Made by a program: the position numbers and the translations under genes. Below the pieces are notes generated by a model. The model had not been told where the DNA came from and did no database searches. It saw nothing but the letters and a program-made list of their open reading frames with translations. Below, one piece after another: positions 22,596 through 34,802 of a stretch of DNA of 64,000 nucleotides. This DNA is from Acytostelium subglobosum LB1. Its lineage: Eukaryota; Evosea; Eumycetozoa; Acytosteliales; Acytosteliaceae. Each line of letters begins with the position of its first letter. Within the stretch, counting starts at the first letter, position 1. The stretch lies in contig NW_012236525.1 in the NCBI RefSeq assembly GCF_000787575.1, positions 1,069,686 to 1,133,685 of the forward strand. Reading direction: 5' to 3'.

Positions 22596-24392
22596 ATGGA
22601 TGATAAAGAGAAGGTTCTATTACTTCAAAAGATATCATCTTTATCATCATTGATAAATAATCATAAACAACTACAGAAGCAACCACAACAACCATCGCAA
22701 CAACAACAACAACAACCTCAGCCCCCAATACAAAGACAACCTATTGTATCAATTGTACAACAAACAAGACCTACATCAACATCGACTACTGCTGGTGTAA
22801 TCAACAAACATCCTCATCATCATAAACATATACGTTACAATGCACCAACAACAAAGCCTGCAGCGGCGGCAGCAGTAAAGAAGAAGTTTACCAACACAAG
22901 TTATGTCAGATCAACATCTTCAACAACTTCAACATCGATAACATCTACGACTTCAACAACATCAACAACATCTACAACAACAGAACCAAAGCAGACACCA
23001 TTGGTACTGAAGCAAACTACACCTCTTGTAAACAATGGAGTCACACCAGTTGTCAAACATACAACTATTGCGCCAAAGACATCAATGTTCAAACGTACGA
23101 CGACATTTGGTCAATCATCATTTCAACCAAGACGACCAGTTTGGAACAGCAGTAATACATTCGCAATGCCTGCTTGGCGCCGCACAGGCTTCTACCAACC
23201 ACCCGCAGCTTTGAATTGGAATGGTGCCAGATGGGGAGCAAGGACCACCGCTCCATTCCTGCGGCCTTTCACCTCACCAGCGAGACGATTCCCAACGGCA
23301 ATATCATCGTCATCATCAAGAGTGTCGACCTCGCCACAACAACAATATGTACCCAAGGCTGTCAAGCTTGCCAATGCGGCCGAGCTCCTAAAGAGCAAGA
23401 ATGGAACAGTCATCGACGCAATCTTTATCAAACAAGGCAACAGTCTTATACGCAAAGCACTCGACGCCAAGTACATCACTGTCAACAACAAGCTCATCCG
23501 ACAACCGACCACCTCAACAACACCAACAACATCAACTACATCTACCACATCGACAACATCAACGAGACCGACTCCAAGGCTGGCACCACTGGCAAGACAA
23601 ACAAGAGCAACGCCAATCAAGAGGGCATTGTTACCAAGGACTACAAAGAAGCTAGGGTATGTAAAACCCTTGGGACTGTCCATTGCCACTCACTAACATT
23701 GACATCCATCAACAGGATCAAGGACACACTTCAGAAACTTGGAAAGAAGAAGCAGCAGAAAGAACTCTGTCTATTCTTCAATCGATTTGGTGAATACCAA
23801 CCAGTGCCCATTCATGTTCTCTGGCAGCAATCAGACCGACTAACCTCCATCCCTCACTATCTCACTCACTCAATCACAATTAATCAATCAAAAATCTTTA
23901 GGCAAATGTAACAATGGCGACAAATGTAAATATATACACGATAAGGACAAGGTGCGAGTCTGTCCGAGATTCCTGTCGGACAAGTGCGAGGACGAGAGTT
24001 GTACGTTGCAACATAAGATTAGTGATTTGGAACAGATGCCGGTGTGCTACCAGTTCCTCAGAGGCGTGTGCACACATGAGAACTGCCCTTACCTGCATGT
24101 CTACGTGTCCAGGGATGCCGAGGTGTGTCCAGACTTCCAAAAGGGCTACTGTCCCAATGGTGCGTCATGTCAACTGAGGCACACCTACAGCTACAAGAAG
24201 AAGAACAATAACGACAACAACAAGAACTCTGACGACGAAGACAACAACAATGAATTGACGACAAGATCAAGAGTGAAGGAGAGTCTGAATCATGCGAATC
24301 CCAATCAGACATCATCTGGAGTGGCCAACTACAACAACAACAACAGCAATATCAAAGGTGACGACGTCTTTGATTTGGAGTATGATATTTAA
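22596..24392 (+). CDS. CCCH zinc-finger protein, ZC3H3/Smicl-like
   Basis: Exons are 22596-23656, 23716-23789 and 23902-24392, giving 541 aa. The N-terminal 350 residues are low complexity (Q, T, S, P). Just before the fingers is KALDAKYITVNNKLIR, reminiscent of ZC3H3. Four CCCH fingers follow (about residues 371-455): CLFFNRFGKC with CKYIH across the exon 2/3 junction, CPRFLSDKC with CTLQH, CYQFLRGVC with CPYLH, then VYVSRDAEVCPDFQKGYC with CQLRH. The YVSRDAEVC-KGYCP link is typical of ZC3H3, a nuclear protein connecting mRNA 3'-end processing and export. The donor of intron 2 (GTGAAT) is weak, but only this junction rebuilds finger 1. Confidence 0.85.
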
Positions 24393-25437
24393 GGATTGAT
24401 TGAAGGTAGGTATCGGGAGTCGGCTGCCCACACGCCACCAATGGTCATCGTCGCGACTCTTGTCTTTACAACTCCATGCCAAGTTTGTCCCAATGTCATA
24501 TGATACTCGATACGAACAAACGGCGCGACATTCGCGGCCCGTGTCTTGGCCTGGCCAGCCGGCTGGCCTGATCCGTAAACATACAAATAATAATAATAAT
24601 AAAAAAAGAGATAATAATAATAATTAATACATGGATGGGCAAAGTCGATGTGCGCATTGAGTATTGAGCGAGTGATCGTTTACCTTTGGGAGTGATCAGT
24701 GTCGAATATAGACCAACCCCACCTTTGATAAGTAATCAAGGCCCAATAATCAATCAAACTTACAAACATGAGGCCCGCAACTACAAATCGCAAGAATATT
24801 CTTTAGAGTAGTTCAAGAAGATCTTTGCAAACAGGTCGCATTCTGAGCCCTAAACCCAAACTATTTTAAATTATAAGATTATCATTTGATACAAAATATC
24901 TTACATTTCAAGCGAGTTGTTTTGTTGGTTTGGTTTTGAAACCTTGAAAAGCGTTGCGCATCTGAGACTATGAGTGGGCTGACACCAGGTCACCGGCGTT
25001 CATTCATTCATTTCACTCATGTGCTCATCTTATCAAAAGGATGGGTCCTCAAAGGTTACCAACCAAACACACCCTTGCTGCACTTAACTTCCAATTGTGC
25101 GAACTTTGCGCTCATCCAACACACACTCTCTTGGATTCAAACAAACAAGCAACACCTCATCTCATCTCACCTACACACACTGGCCTTCATCCTTGTTCCT
25201 TCATCTCTGCCGGCTCTTGTATCTTATTCATTCATTCATTCATTCAACTTCATCTTTATCTGTTTAGTTGTATATATATATATACTTTATATTATTTTGA
25301 TATTATATTATTACCTCCATAATACCAATCCAGCCAGGAATAGCAGGATATTGTTTGAAACAAAGACTTGCGAACCATATACCAAGTTGATTGATTGAGT
25401 GTTATAACATTGATTGATTGACAACGATCGAACAATA
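24393..25437. other. Intergenic region with GC-rich island
   Basis: A locally GC-rich stretch (about 24400-24570) ends in a perfect 16-nt palindrome at 24553-24568 (GGCCAGCC and its complement). The rest is AT-rich, with a poly-A/AAT run at 24583-24625 and a TA repeat near 25270. Open stretches here are short and not recognised. The P5B promoter presumably lies in the last 300 nt. Confidence 0.5.
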
Positions 25438-28400
25438 ATGGTGTCAAAGAATAAATTGAACGTCAAGTTCAAAGATGAATCATCCGTATGTATCAGATTA
25501 GATCAGATTGATGACATGATTGGACCTGGCCGAAAGTTGACAAATCTGGATTGTTTGATTGATTGATTGGTTGAATGAATGAATACTTACTGGAATCATT
25601 CCCCGCATCATATCCATCCATCCATCAAATCCAGACTATTGATTATATGAGAGGATATAAGAGAACGATTGTATCGACAGTTGTATATTATACTTTGGTA
25701 TTCTTCTCGATTGGAACACTACTGGTGTACCTGCATTGGTATCCGAGATATTATTATAAGATCAAGTTTAGAGATTCGACATTGGATCTGGCCGACTATG
25801 TCTACATCAAGGAGAAGGACAAGAAGGTGACGCTGTGCAAGGTGCGCCCCGTTGTGCTGGGCGCCAAGGGTCTGATCCTGCCCGGCGAGAAGACACAGCG
25901 TATGATCGTCTTTAAATTTATCCGTTACTTCTACAGCGAGGAGACGCGACTGTTTGAGCGCAACACGTTCAAGGACGAGTTTAGCCGCACACAACTCGCC
26001 CAGCTCGCCGCCAATGGCCTGGGCCATGAGGAGCAGAGTCGCCGCATCGACATGTTTGGCCCAAACCTGATCGACGTGCCTCTAAAGTCAATCCCACGTC
26101 TGCTACTCGACGAGGTGCTGCATCCATTCTTCATCTTCCAGATCTACTCAATCGCGCTCTGGTGCACGGAGGACTACTATGTTTACGCCGGCGCCATCCT
26201 CTTGATTGCAAGTGTCACCATCTTCCTCACATTGCGCGAGACACGAGCCAATCTCATGGAGCTGAACAACATCGCGCGATATTCATGCCCAATCAACGTA
26301 CTGCGTAATGGCCGCATCGACACTATCAACTCGGGTGATCTGGTACCAGGTGATATTGTAGAGCTCAACACTTCGCTCCTGCTACCTTGCGACCTTGCAC
26401 TGCTGTCTGGCACTGTGGTGCTGAATGAGGCTATGCTCACCGGGGAGTCCATCCCTGTGACCAAGTACGCAATCACCGAGACCGCTGGCGACATGCTATC
26501 AATGTCGGCCGCATGCAACAAGCGTTCGGCAATCTCTGGAGGTACGATGGTCGTCAAGACCCAGGGCGCACAGGGCGAGCGCATTCTAGCCATGGTCACC
26601 AAGACCGGATGGTCCACAGCCAAGGGTGAGCTGGTGCTTAGCATCCTCTATCCCAAGGAAGCCTACTTTGAGTTCTTCCAGCAGTCAATCAAGTTCCTCT
26701 TGGTGCTCTGTGGTATTGCCCTTGGAGGCTTTGGTGTTTCCGTGTGGAGAATGTACGAGCGTGGCACAAGTCTACGTGAGGTCATCGTCCGCTCTCTGGA
26801 TCTCGTCACAATCGTCGTGCCACCCGCTCTGCCCATGGCTCAGTCAGTTGGTCAGGGATTCTCTATCCTGCGTCTCAAGCGCCAGGGCATCTTTTGTATC
26901 TCGCCACCTCGCGTCAGCATGGGTGGCAAGATCGAGGTGTTCTGCTTCGACAAGACCGGCACACTCACAGAGGAAGGCCTGGACCTGCTTGGCGTCGTTC
27001 CCTCATATAACCAGAACTTTGCCGATATGGTCGAGGAGGTGAAGCGTATGACTGGCCCACTCTACCTAGCTCTGGCCACCTGCCACACACTGTCACATAT
27101 CCAGGGCAAGGTCAGCGGTGACCCACTTGAAGAGAAGATCTTTACAGCCACTGGTGCCACGCTCGACGACGAGCATCCCCGCTTCAAGGCTGCCATCAGA
27201 CTGACACACAAGTCGTCTGCATCAGAGAAGGGCATGCCATTCCCAATATCCACAGACGAGATTGAGCAGTGCGCAGAGATTGGCCTCGTTGAGCGATTCG
27301 AATTCCAGTCGACTTTGCAGCGCATGAGTGTAATCATCAAGGGCGACGGACTCGACGGAAAGGAGATCGCCATCGTCAAGGGTTCACCCGAGAAGATCAA
27401 GTCCTTCTCAGTGCCAAGCTCACTGCCCGCCGACTACGATCAAGTGTTGGACACATACACCAAGAAGGGCTACAGAGTGTTGGCATGCGGCTACAAGGAT
27501 TTCCAGACACCAAAGAACGTCAGCAAGGATGAGATCAGAGAGATGGTGGAGCGCGATGTCCACTTCCTCGGCTTTATTGTCATGGAGAACAAGATCAAGC
27601 CCGAGACGCCACCCGCTCTCCAGGTGCTCAAGAACGCCAAGATCAGATTGATCATGGTCACTGGTGACAATGTGCTCACGGCCATCAGTGTTGCCAAAGA
27701 GTGCGGTCTCATCCTGGACAAGAAGGTCATCTTCATGTCTGAGGTGGTCAATGGCGCGATCCAATGGCGAGATATATCATCCAGCACCAGCTCAGTACCC
27801 TACAAGCTCGACCCCTACGACCTGGTCATCGAGAACGACTACGAGGACGAAGACTTTGTCCTCGCTGTCACGGGCGATGCCTGGAAGATACTCTACGACG
27901 ACAAGGTTAAGAACGGCAAGGGCATGACATTCACTCGCGTGCTCCAGAAGGGTCATGTATTCGCCCGTATGTCGCCAGATCAGAAGCAGAACCTGGTGGA
28001 AGACCTGATGGGAGCGAACCTCTACGTGGGCATGTGTGGAGATGGAGCCAACGATTGTGGCGCTCTCAAGGCTGCTCACGTCGGCATCTCCCTGTCAGAA
28101 GCCGAAGCATCCATCGCCGCGCCATTCACATCCAAGGTGACCAACATCTCCTGCACACACAAGCTGATTCGCGAAGGCCGTGCCTCACTGGCCGTCTCAT
28201 TCAAGCTGTTCCAATTCATCGGAATGTACTCTCTCATTCAATTCATCACGGTTATCCTGCTGTACCTGCAGGCCGACGTGCTGGGCAACTATCAATTCCT
28301 CTACCAAGACCTCTGGATGATCTTCCCGCTGGTCATCTTCATGGGCCGCACCGAGCCATGCTCGAAGCTCTCGGTCAAGCGTCCATCCAGTCGTCTGATC

Positions 28401-28998
28401 TCCTGGGCCGTCATTGGCTCACTGCTCACACACGTCGTGCTGTGCGGTGTGTTCCAGACGCTCATCTATATATTCGTTCAGAAGCAGTCATGGTACGTCG
28501 TGCCAGCCGAGTCATCCAACGAAAAGGGTATCCTCAGCTACATCGTCACCAGCTTGTTCCTCTACGCCAACTTCCAATATCTCATCATGTGTTTCATTTA
28601 CTCCTATGCCAAGCCATTCCTCAGACTAATATATACCAACAGTAAGTGCAGCTCATTCAATCAATCAATCAGTCATACTAACTCAACTCCAATCAATAGG
28701 ACTACTCTTTGGATGGTATCTAGTTTGTGTAGTGTCAACAACATTGTTGTTGGTGTTGCCAAATGAGAAGTTGTATCGATTCTTGCAATTGGAGTCACAT
28801 CTGCCAAGCGATTGGATGTTCTGGATTTACAAGTTGTTGATCTTGCTCGCCATCAATATAGTGGCATCAGTCGGTTTGGAATGGTTGATCTTCTTCTCCA
28901 AACAACAGTACAGCAAGTCGCGCAAGACCCTCAAGGCCAAGAAGGCCAGAGACGAGTTGGTCAGGAACATGAGGTTCGCCAGCATCAATCAAATCTAA
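25438..28998 (+). CDS. P5B-type ATPase, ATP13A2-like
   Basis: Exons are 25438-25485, 25635-28641 and 28700-28998, giving 1117 aa. P5 features: FGPNLIDVPLKSIPRLLLDEVLHP (split here as FGPNLIDVP and LLLDEVLHPFF), TGES in the actuator domain, PPALP in the transport helix (the P5B signature; P5A enzymes have PPELP), CFDKTGTLTEEGLDL with the phosphorylated Asp at about residue 455, and GDGANDCGALKAAHVG at about 817. The N-terminus has a hydrophobic membrane-associated segment and about ten further helices follow. Related ATP13A2/3/4 proteins move polyamines out of endolysosomes; that substrate is inference. Exon 1 is only 48 nt; I chose its ATG because it is the first in frame after an AT-rich leader. 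Confidence 0.92.
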
Positions 28999-29314
28999 AG
29001 TGTCGGTCCATCTCATTATCCATCCATCAGTGGACATGATCATGCGGTCCTTCCTTACCCTCGCGCGAGACAACAACAATATATTATACTATTATTATCA
29101 CTTCCATATTCTTTCAAGTTGTTTGTCAAAGTAATCATGAAGTTTTCTCTGATCTGATCATAGTGTGTGTGAGTGTGATTGATCGATTCGATTGATTGAT
29201 TGATCAGTGAGTGAGTGCACTGACATATATACCAGACGATCGTGATGAATGATTGGAAGGAACATCAGAAGAGTTATAACAAACAATAATAATAATAACT
29301 TAATTAATAAAGTA
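28999..29314. other. Intergenic region
   Basis: AT-rich spacer between the P5B ATPase and the 2H phosphoesterase with GATT-type repeats (about 29175-29205). No gene or structured element was recognised. Confidence 0.5.
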
Positions 29315-30061
29315 ATGAGCGAAACAGGAGATCTTAAGAAGGACTTCAAGTCTGCAATATGTATCGCACCACCAATTGAACTGTGCGACCAACTTCAAGT
29401 GTGGCGTAGCCTCTACGATTCAGCTTACAATCGATGGATGCCACATATCAACCTGTATGTATCCCTGTCAAACTCCACTCACTCTCTCACTCCAATTGTC
29501 TCACTCTAACATGATGACTTCACCAAGGATATTCCCATTTGTTACACTGGAACAATTTGATAATAAGTTTAATGAGTTGCAGACTGTCATTGGAAAGATA
29601 CCAGCGTTCAAGCTGCGTTTCGATGACTTCTCCTACTTCCAACATGGTAAGGGAAAGTGTGTTGTTTGGATGAAGCCTACAACAGACAGACCCAATGTCA
29701 TTGCCGATATTCAAGCAGCACTGGAGTCTGTTCTCGTTGGTTTCAACGAGCAGAGTTCCAAGTCTCCCAATGGATTCTGTCCACACATGACTGTTGGTCA
29801 GTTTGGTGGAGTATGTATCCTTTGTTCATTCATTCATTAATATTCATTCATTCATTCAATCAAGACTAACTTACTAACAAACTGAACAACATTTGACAAT
29901 GATTGTAGAAGAAGGCAACAGAGGAGAAGATAGCAGGATTCAGGGGTGTGCTGAGACCGATCGAGACAGATGTCACCGAGATACAGATGATCAATCGAGT
30001 TGGTCAGGACACACCGTTCACAGTCGTCAAGACATTGAAGCTTGGTGTGGGTCTGCCTTGA
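29315..30061 (+). CDS. 2H phosphoesterase, 2'-5' RNA ligase-like
   Basis: Exons are 29315-29454, 29528-29810 and 29909-30061, giving 191 aa. The first motif, rebuilt at an exon junction, is MPHINLIFPF and the second is CPHMTVGQF, matching the paired H-x-(S/T)-x motifs of the 2H superfamily. The first has Asn where Ser or Thr is usual; this H-x-N-L-x-P-F form is, to my knowledge, common in the eukaryotic subgroup. The size is normal for a single-domain member. Such enzymes act on 2',3'-cyclic or 2'-5' phosphoester bonds; the substrate is unknown. No targeting signal is visible, so a cytosolic location is assumed. Confidence 0.8.
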
Positions 30062-31990
30062 ATGAATGAACTCAAAGCAACATCATGTAGATATTAAATA
30101 GGATGCATGGTTTGACATGTCCATCCATCCATCCATCCATCTCTCGACTGACCAACAACTACATTGTGTGTATGTGTGTGGGGTTGGAACAACTCTTCCT
30201 TTTATGGTGCCAAAGATCTATGAGTTGTTGTGTTTAATGTGGGTGCGACTGACTATGTACATGAGCCCTTTGTTTTTCACATCGTGTTGGAGACGTTGCC
30301 GTCAAGTTGCATGGCTTGGATCTGGCTCCCAACCTTTGAACATTCATTCATCATTCTTTCGACTGTTGAACAAACAAACAAATATATAAATACACATACA
30401 TACAAACAAACACATACACATACATAAATATTTATTTATGTACAACAACACATTATATAATTTATAAATTAAGGTTGGATAAGTTATATTTATAAGTTTA
30501 TAAACAAGAACATTACAAACCAATCAAACAGGATAGGATAGGACAGGACAAGACATACATTCACACACACACATAAGACAGACGATTGACAGGAGGAAAC
30601 GACTGATAAATCAAGGTTAAAAAAAAAGAGTAGGCAACAAACAACATATAACTTCATCCATCATCGAGCATATCGACACTTCGATATAATTCATCGGTTC
30701 AATTCTATATGATCAACCAGCCAAGCCAGCCTTGTGATTCAATGAATGTGCTGGGATAGAGTGAGAGTGTGTGTGTGAGAGAGAGAGAGAGAGATATGCA
30801 CCCGACTGTGCACCCGACTGTGCAACCAATGCCAATGGTGGAGATGAAGACATTCATATGCGGACAGACCGACAGATGGTGGGCTCACTCTCTCACTCTC
30901 CCATCGTCATCACTCCCCAAACCCCCCAATGCATTGACTATTGACTATTGACTGCAGAATCACGAGAAGACACCACCATCAATCCTTGTCTCACCTTCAC
31001 CTCACCCTCCATCTTCATCTTCAATCCTGTCCAATCAATCAATCAGAATTATGTTATGTTTGATTTGGTTGTGATTGATTATAAATTATTTTGTGGTGAT
31101 ATCTTAGCGGGAGTAATAGTAGTAGTAGCAGTAGTTGTTGTTGTAATAATAGGATAAGATTGCAGCACAGCAGCATCAGAGCACAGCAGCATCAGAAACA
31201 AAACATCAATCACACTCTCTTACTTCATTCAATCACACCTTAGGTGAGCCTGCACACGATCGTGTATCAATCAACATTGACCTTTATAAATCTCAATATC
31301 GCATCACTGTTGTCCAAAGACACTCACACAACATATGACATGGCCATCAATCAGCTCACTCACATTCACTCACTCACGCTCACACTCACCCAGCTCTCTC
31401 TATCAATCTCGGTGTGTTCACGTACATCCCGTCGGGACATTAATGTAATAACACTTTTGGTGTTAGTGTGAAGTAAGTGATTGATTGATTGAGTGTTGGA
31501 GTGTGTACATCAATCAAACAATCAATCAAACCATCCATCCATCAGTCCGTCCGCCCGTCCGTCCCGGTCCATCCATCATCAATTTAAAAGGTTAGTTCAA
31601 GGACACTTGAACAATCTCTCTCTCTTGTTGTTGTTATTGTTGTTGTTCTGCCTGCCTGCATTGTAACATATTACTACTCTGCTGCAGCAGCTTCTTGCTT
31701 GTGTTGTGTTTGCTTACTGATGCTGCTGGCTGCTGCTTGCTTGCTACTGTACTGCAGTGACCATTTTCTAATCATAACTGTAGCCATCCATCCATCACAT
31801 TCCAACAATCAAACCAAACAACCAACAAACCAATTAACTATCCAGTTTGATTGAACATATTATTAACAAACTAAACTTACAACACCAATTAGCATTATAA
31901 TATATATATATTACTTATTCATTCACAAACACTATCAATCAACCTTTGCTTGTTGATCAACAGTGAACCGGCGCGCCTCAGGGTCAGAGC
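30062..31990. other. Long intergenic region / probable leader of GATA gene
   Basis: This 1.9-kb stretch without a recognised gene holds CA and GA dinucleotide runs (30400-30430, 30550-30575, 30765-30795), an exact 16-bp tandem duplication (31165-31180 and 31181-31196), and GCTG/CAGC-rich sequence (31675-31760). A TGTTGATCAACA palindrome (about 31950) and a GGCGCGCC palindrome lie just before the GATA-factor ATG. Acceptor-like sequence near 31961 suggests a leader intron. The length and complexity fit a developmentally regulated promoter, which is inference. Confidence 0.45.
31165..31196 (+). repeat. Exact 16-bp tandem duplication
   Basis: GCACAGCAGCATCAGA occurs twice head-to-tail (31165-31180, 31181-31196) without a mismatch, so it is probably recent. 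Confidence 0.8.
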
Positions 31991-33363
31991 ATGACAACAC
32001 ACGCCAAACAACAACTGTCAATACTACAACAACAAATGCCAGAGCATTCAGGCACCTCTGCCAAGCACACCATCCAGGTGAGCTATCAGAAATGGGGAGA
32101 GATCAAGCGTTACTGTGGAATCATCCATGAGTTTGCATCCGATGCGCCAAACCATCCAATCACAACGGCCCTCCTCACAGACCTCTACAACATATCCAGA
32201 GTCCTTGTCGATGTTGTCGACAGTGTATTTATAGATCCACGCGATAGTTATGAGGTATGAATCATTCATTCAATCAATCAATCAACCAATCACTCACATT
32301 CATTCATTCATATTCATTCAATTACAGAAATATAACAATGGATATGGAAGCCCAATGATGAATGGACTTGTTTTATTTGATCAACAGGCTCATTTGTCAA
32401 AGAAGTCTGTTCAAGTACCTCCACATGCTGCAGCTGGTTATTACTTTGCTGCAGAGTACCCTCCAAACATGGCCTATTACAACATTCAACCAACCATTCA
32501 GATATCTCAGACTACTCCAATTGCATCACCTCAGATCATTCCAATTGGCGTACAAATGAGCTCTGCTCCATCTCCACTTCCAAACAACAATGGTGGTCCA
32601 GCATCAATGCAAGGCACTCCACAGATTAGATCACAACAACAACAGCAACAACAACAACAAATGATGTTGCAACAACAGCAACAACAACAACAACAACAGT
32701 TGTCATCCAATCCATCTTCACAGCCGACAACACCTCCTCAACTTGCAGTTATGGGAGTGTCGGCCGCAGCACCAATGGTGATACAACAACAATCTGCAGC
32801 GTCATCGGCAATGGTTGTGCACAATCAACCGGCAGCAGCCAAGCTATCATCGTCGCCACCATCATCAAGCATGACCTCTGCACCCAAGACCAAAACACAA
32901 ATCAAACCATCGTCCAAGGGCAACTTCTCTGGCGAGGTGTTCTTTGACGACATATCACAAGACAAACCAAGGCGAAGAAGGAGAACAGTATACTCTGCCA
33001 AGCGTAACCTGAAATGTGAATACTGTCACGTCACTGAGACGCCAGAGTGGAGACGAGGACCAAATGGAGATCATACGTAAGTCCCTCTCCTGCATCATCA
33101 GCATCATCCAATGAATGATTACTAACACACTTATCCACATACCTTATAACAGACTTTGCAATGCATGTGGATTGCACTACGCCAAGTCATTGAAGAAGAA
33201 GAATAAGGATGAAAAGGAGAATGAGGAGCGAGAGAAGAAGGCAAAGGAGGAACAAGAGGAGAACGAGAGGAAGATGAAGGAGCTGAAAGAGCAACGAGAC
33301 AAGTCACTGGCAGAGAAGGACACGAGGAAGCATTCAATCGACTTTGTGATCGAGGCAACATAA
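31991..33363 (+). CDS. GATA-type zinc-finger transcription factor
   Basis: Exons are 31991-32254, 32328-33076 and 33153-33363, giving 407 aa. The N-terminal 88 residues form an apparently folded, non-repetitive segment (YQKWGEIKRYCGIIHEFA, TALLTDLYNISRVLVDVVD) that I do not recognise. Then come poly-Q and Pro/Ser-rich stretches, a basic segment (KPRRRRRTVYSAKR), and the finger CEYCHVTETPEWRRGP with LCNACGLHYAKS joined across intron 2 (about residues 317-345). This is the single-finger CX2C-X(17-20)-CX2C form typical of dictyostelid and fungal GATA factors. A highly charged K/E coiled coil follows. It likely binds WGATAR-type sites; dictyostelid GATA factors act in stalk and spore differentiation, but which orthologue this is cannot be told. 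Confidence 0.9.
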
Positions 33364-33720
33364 GTTGGTGATCGTCTCACCGACATATGTGTAAAATATA
33401 TATATAGTAGATACATGTATAAAGCTAGCTGGGACGACAACTCGTTCCAATATTGTAACTTTCAATCATAGCGTAATATCCAATGGCGTTGGCGCTGTGA
33501 TGGCATTTGTGAGTGAGTGATGTGGACTACAATGATGACAATGGTGGACGGCAATGATGACATGATGACTACGATTGAGACAATGACAATGACAATGTTA
33601 CCCAGGTGTGCCAATGATGATGACTTGTTAGAGGAGGAGGAGGAGTAGGAGGAGGAGGAGTGTGATGTCCTTGCTATTCTATGAGGGTAACTCCGACCAC
33701 GTGTGCGATGTGTGATCGGT
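33364..33720. other. Convergent intergenic region
   Basis: Spacer between the stops of the GATA factor (+) and the E2 enzyme (-), containing GACAATGA/GATGATGA-type purine-rich repeats and an AGG-rich run (33630-33660). No gene was recognised. Confidence 0.5.
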
Positions 33721-34373
<653 letters not shown>

Positions 34374-34802
34374 TGTTTATACTCTGAGTATGTATGTATT
34401 ATAAATATTATATATATTATATTATTTGTATGTGTAGGTTTGTGTTTGGTGAATGAATAGAATAGAATGTTGATGGGATGACCTCATTGTTTGGCAATAA
34501 ATAAATAAAAGGGTTGGAACGAACAAAAAAGGACAAAGTTGTGTTTGGAGTGGGGTGAATCACGATGAGTCAAACAGATTCACTTTGCAAAACTCACACT
34601 TTTGATCGATCAAACAAATAATAATGTTATTTGGATTCTTCCAAGATAATAACAAATAATAATAAGAAGGGGTTCTGATATAAATAATGACACTTGATCA
34701 ACAATAAATATGTAAGTATTTTTTAAATTAATATTTAATTAGTTATTATTATTTATTGAATGTTCCAGAATTAATTCTGGAAGTATTGTAATCTGGATCG
34801 AA
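34374..34802. other. Intergenic region with palindrome
   Basis: AT-rich spacer between the start of the E2 gene and the stop of the large secreted-protein gene, both on minus. It contains a perfect 20-nt palindrome at 34763-34782, about 20 nt beyond the stop codon of the latter. Confidence 0.55.
34763..34782. repeat. Perfect 20-nt palindrome in 3' flank
   Basis: TTCCAGAATT followed by its exact complement. In the minus-strand transcript it would form a hairpin about 20 nt after the stop of the secreted beta-rich protein, possibly part of the 3' UTR or end-processing region. Confidence 0.7.

Noticed and set aside
22901-23689. Minus-strand open stretches opposite the ZC3H3-like gene
   Set aside because: Val/Asp-rich shadows of Thr/Ser repeats in the sense strand.
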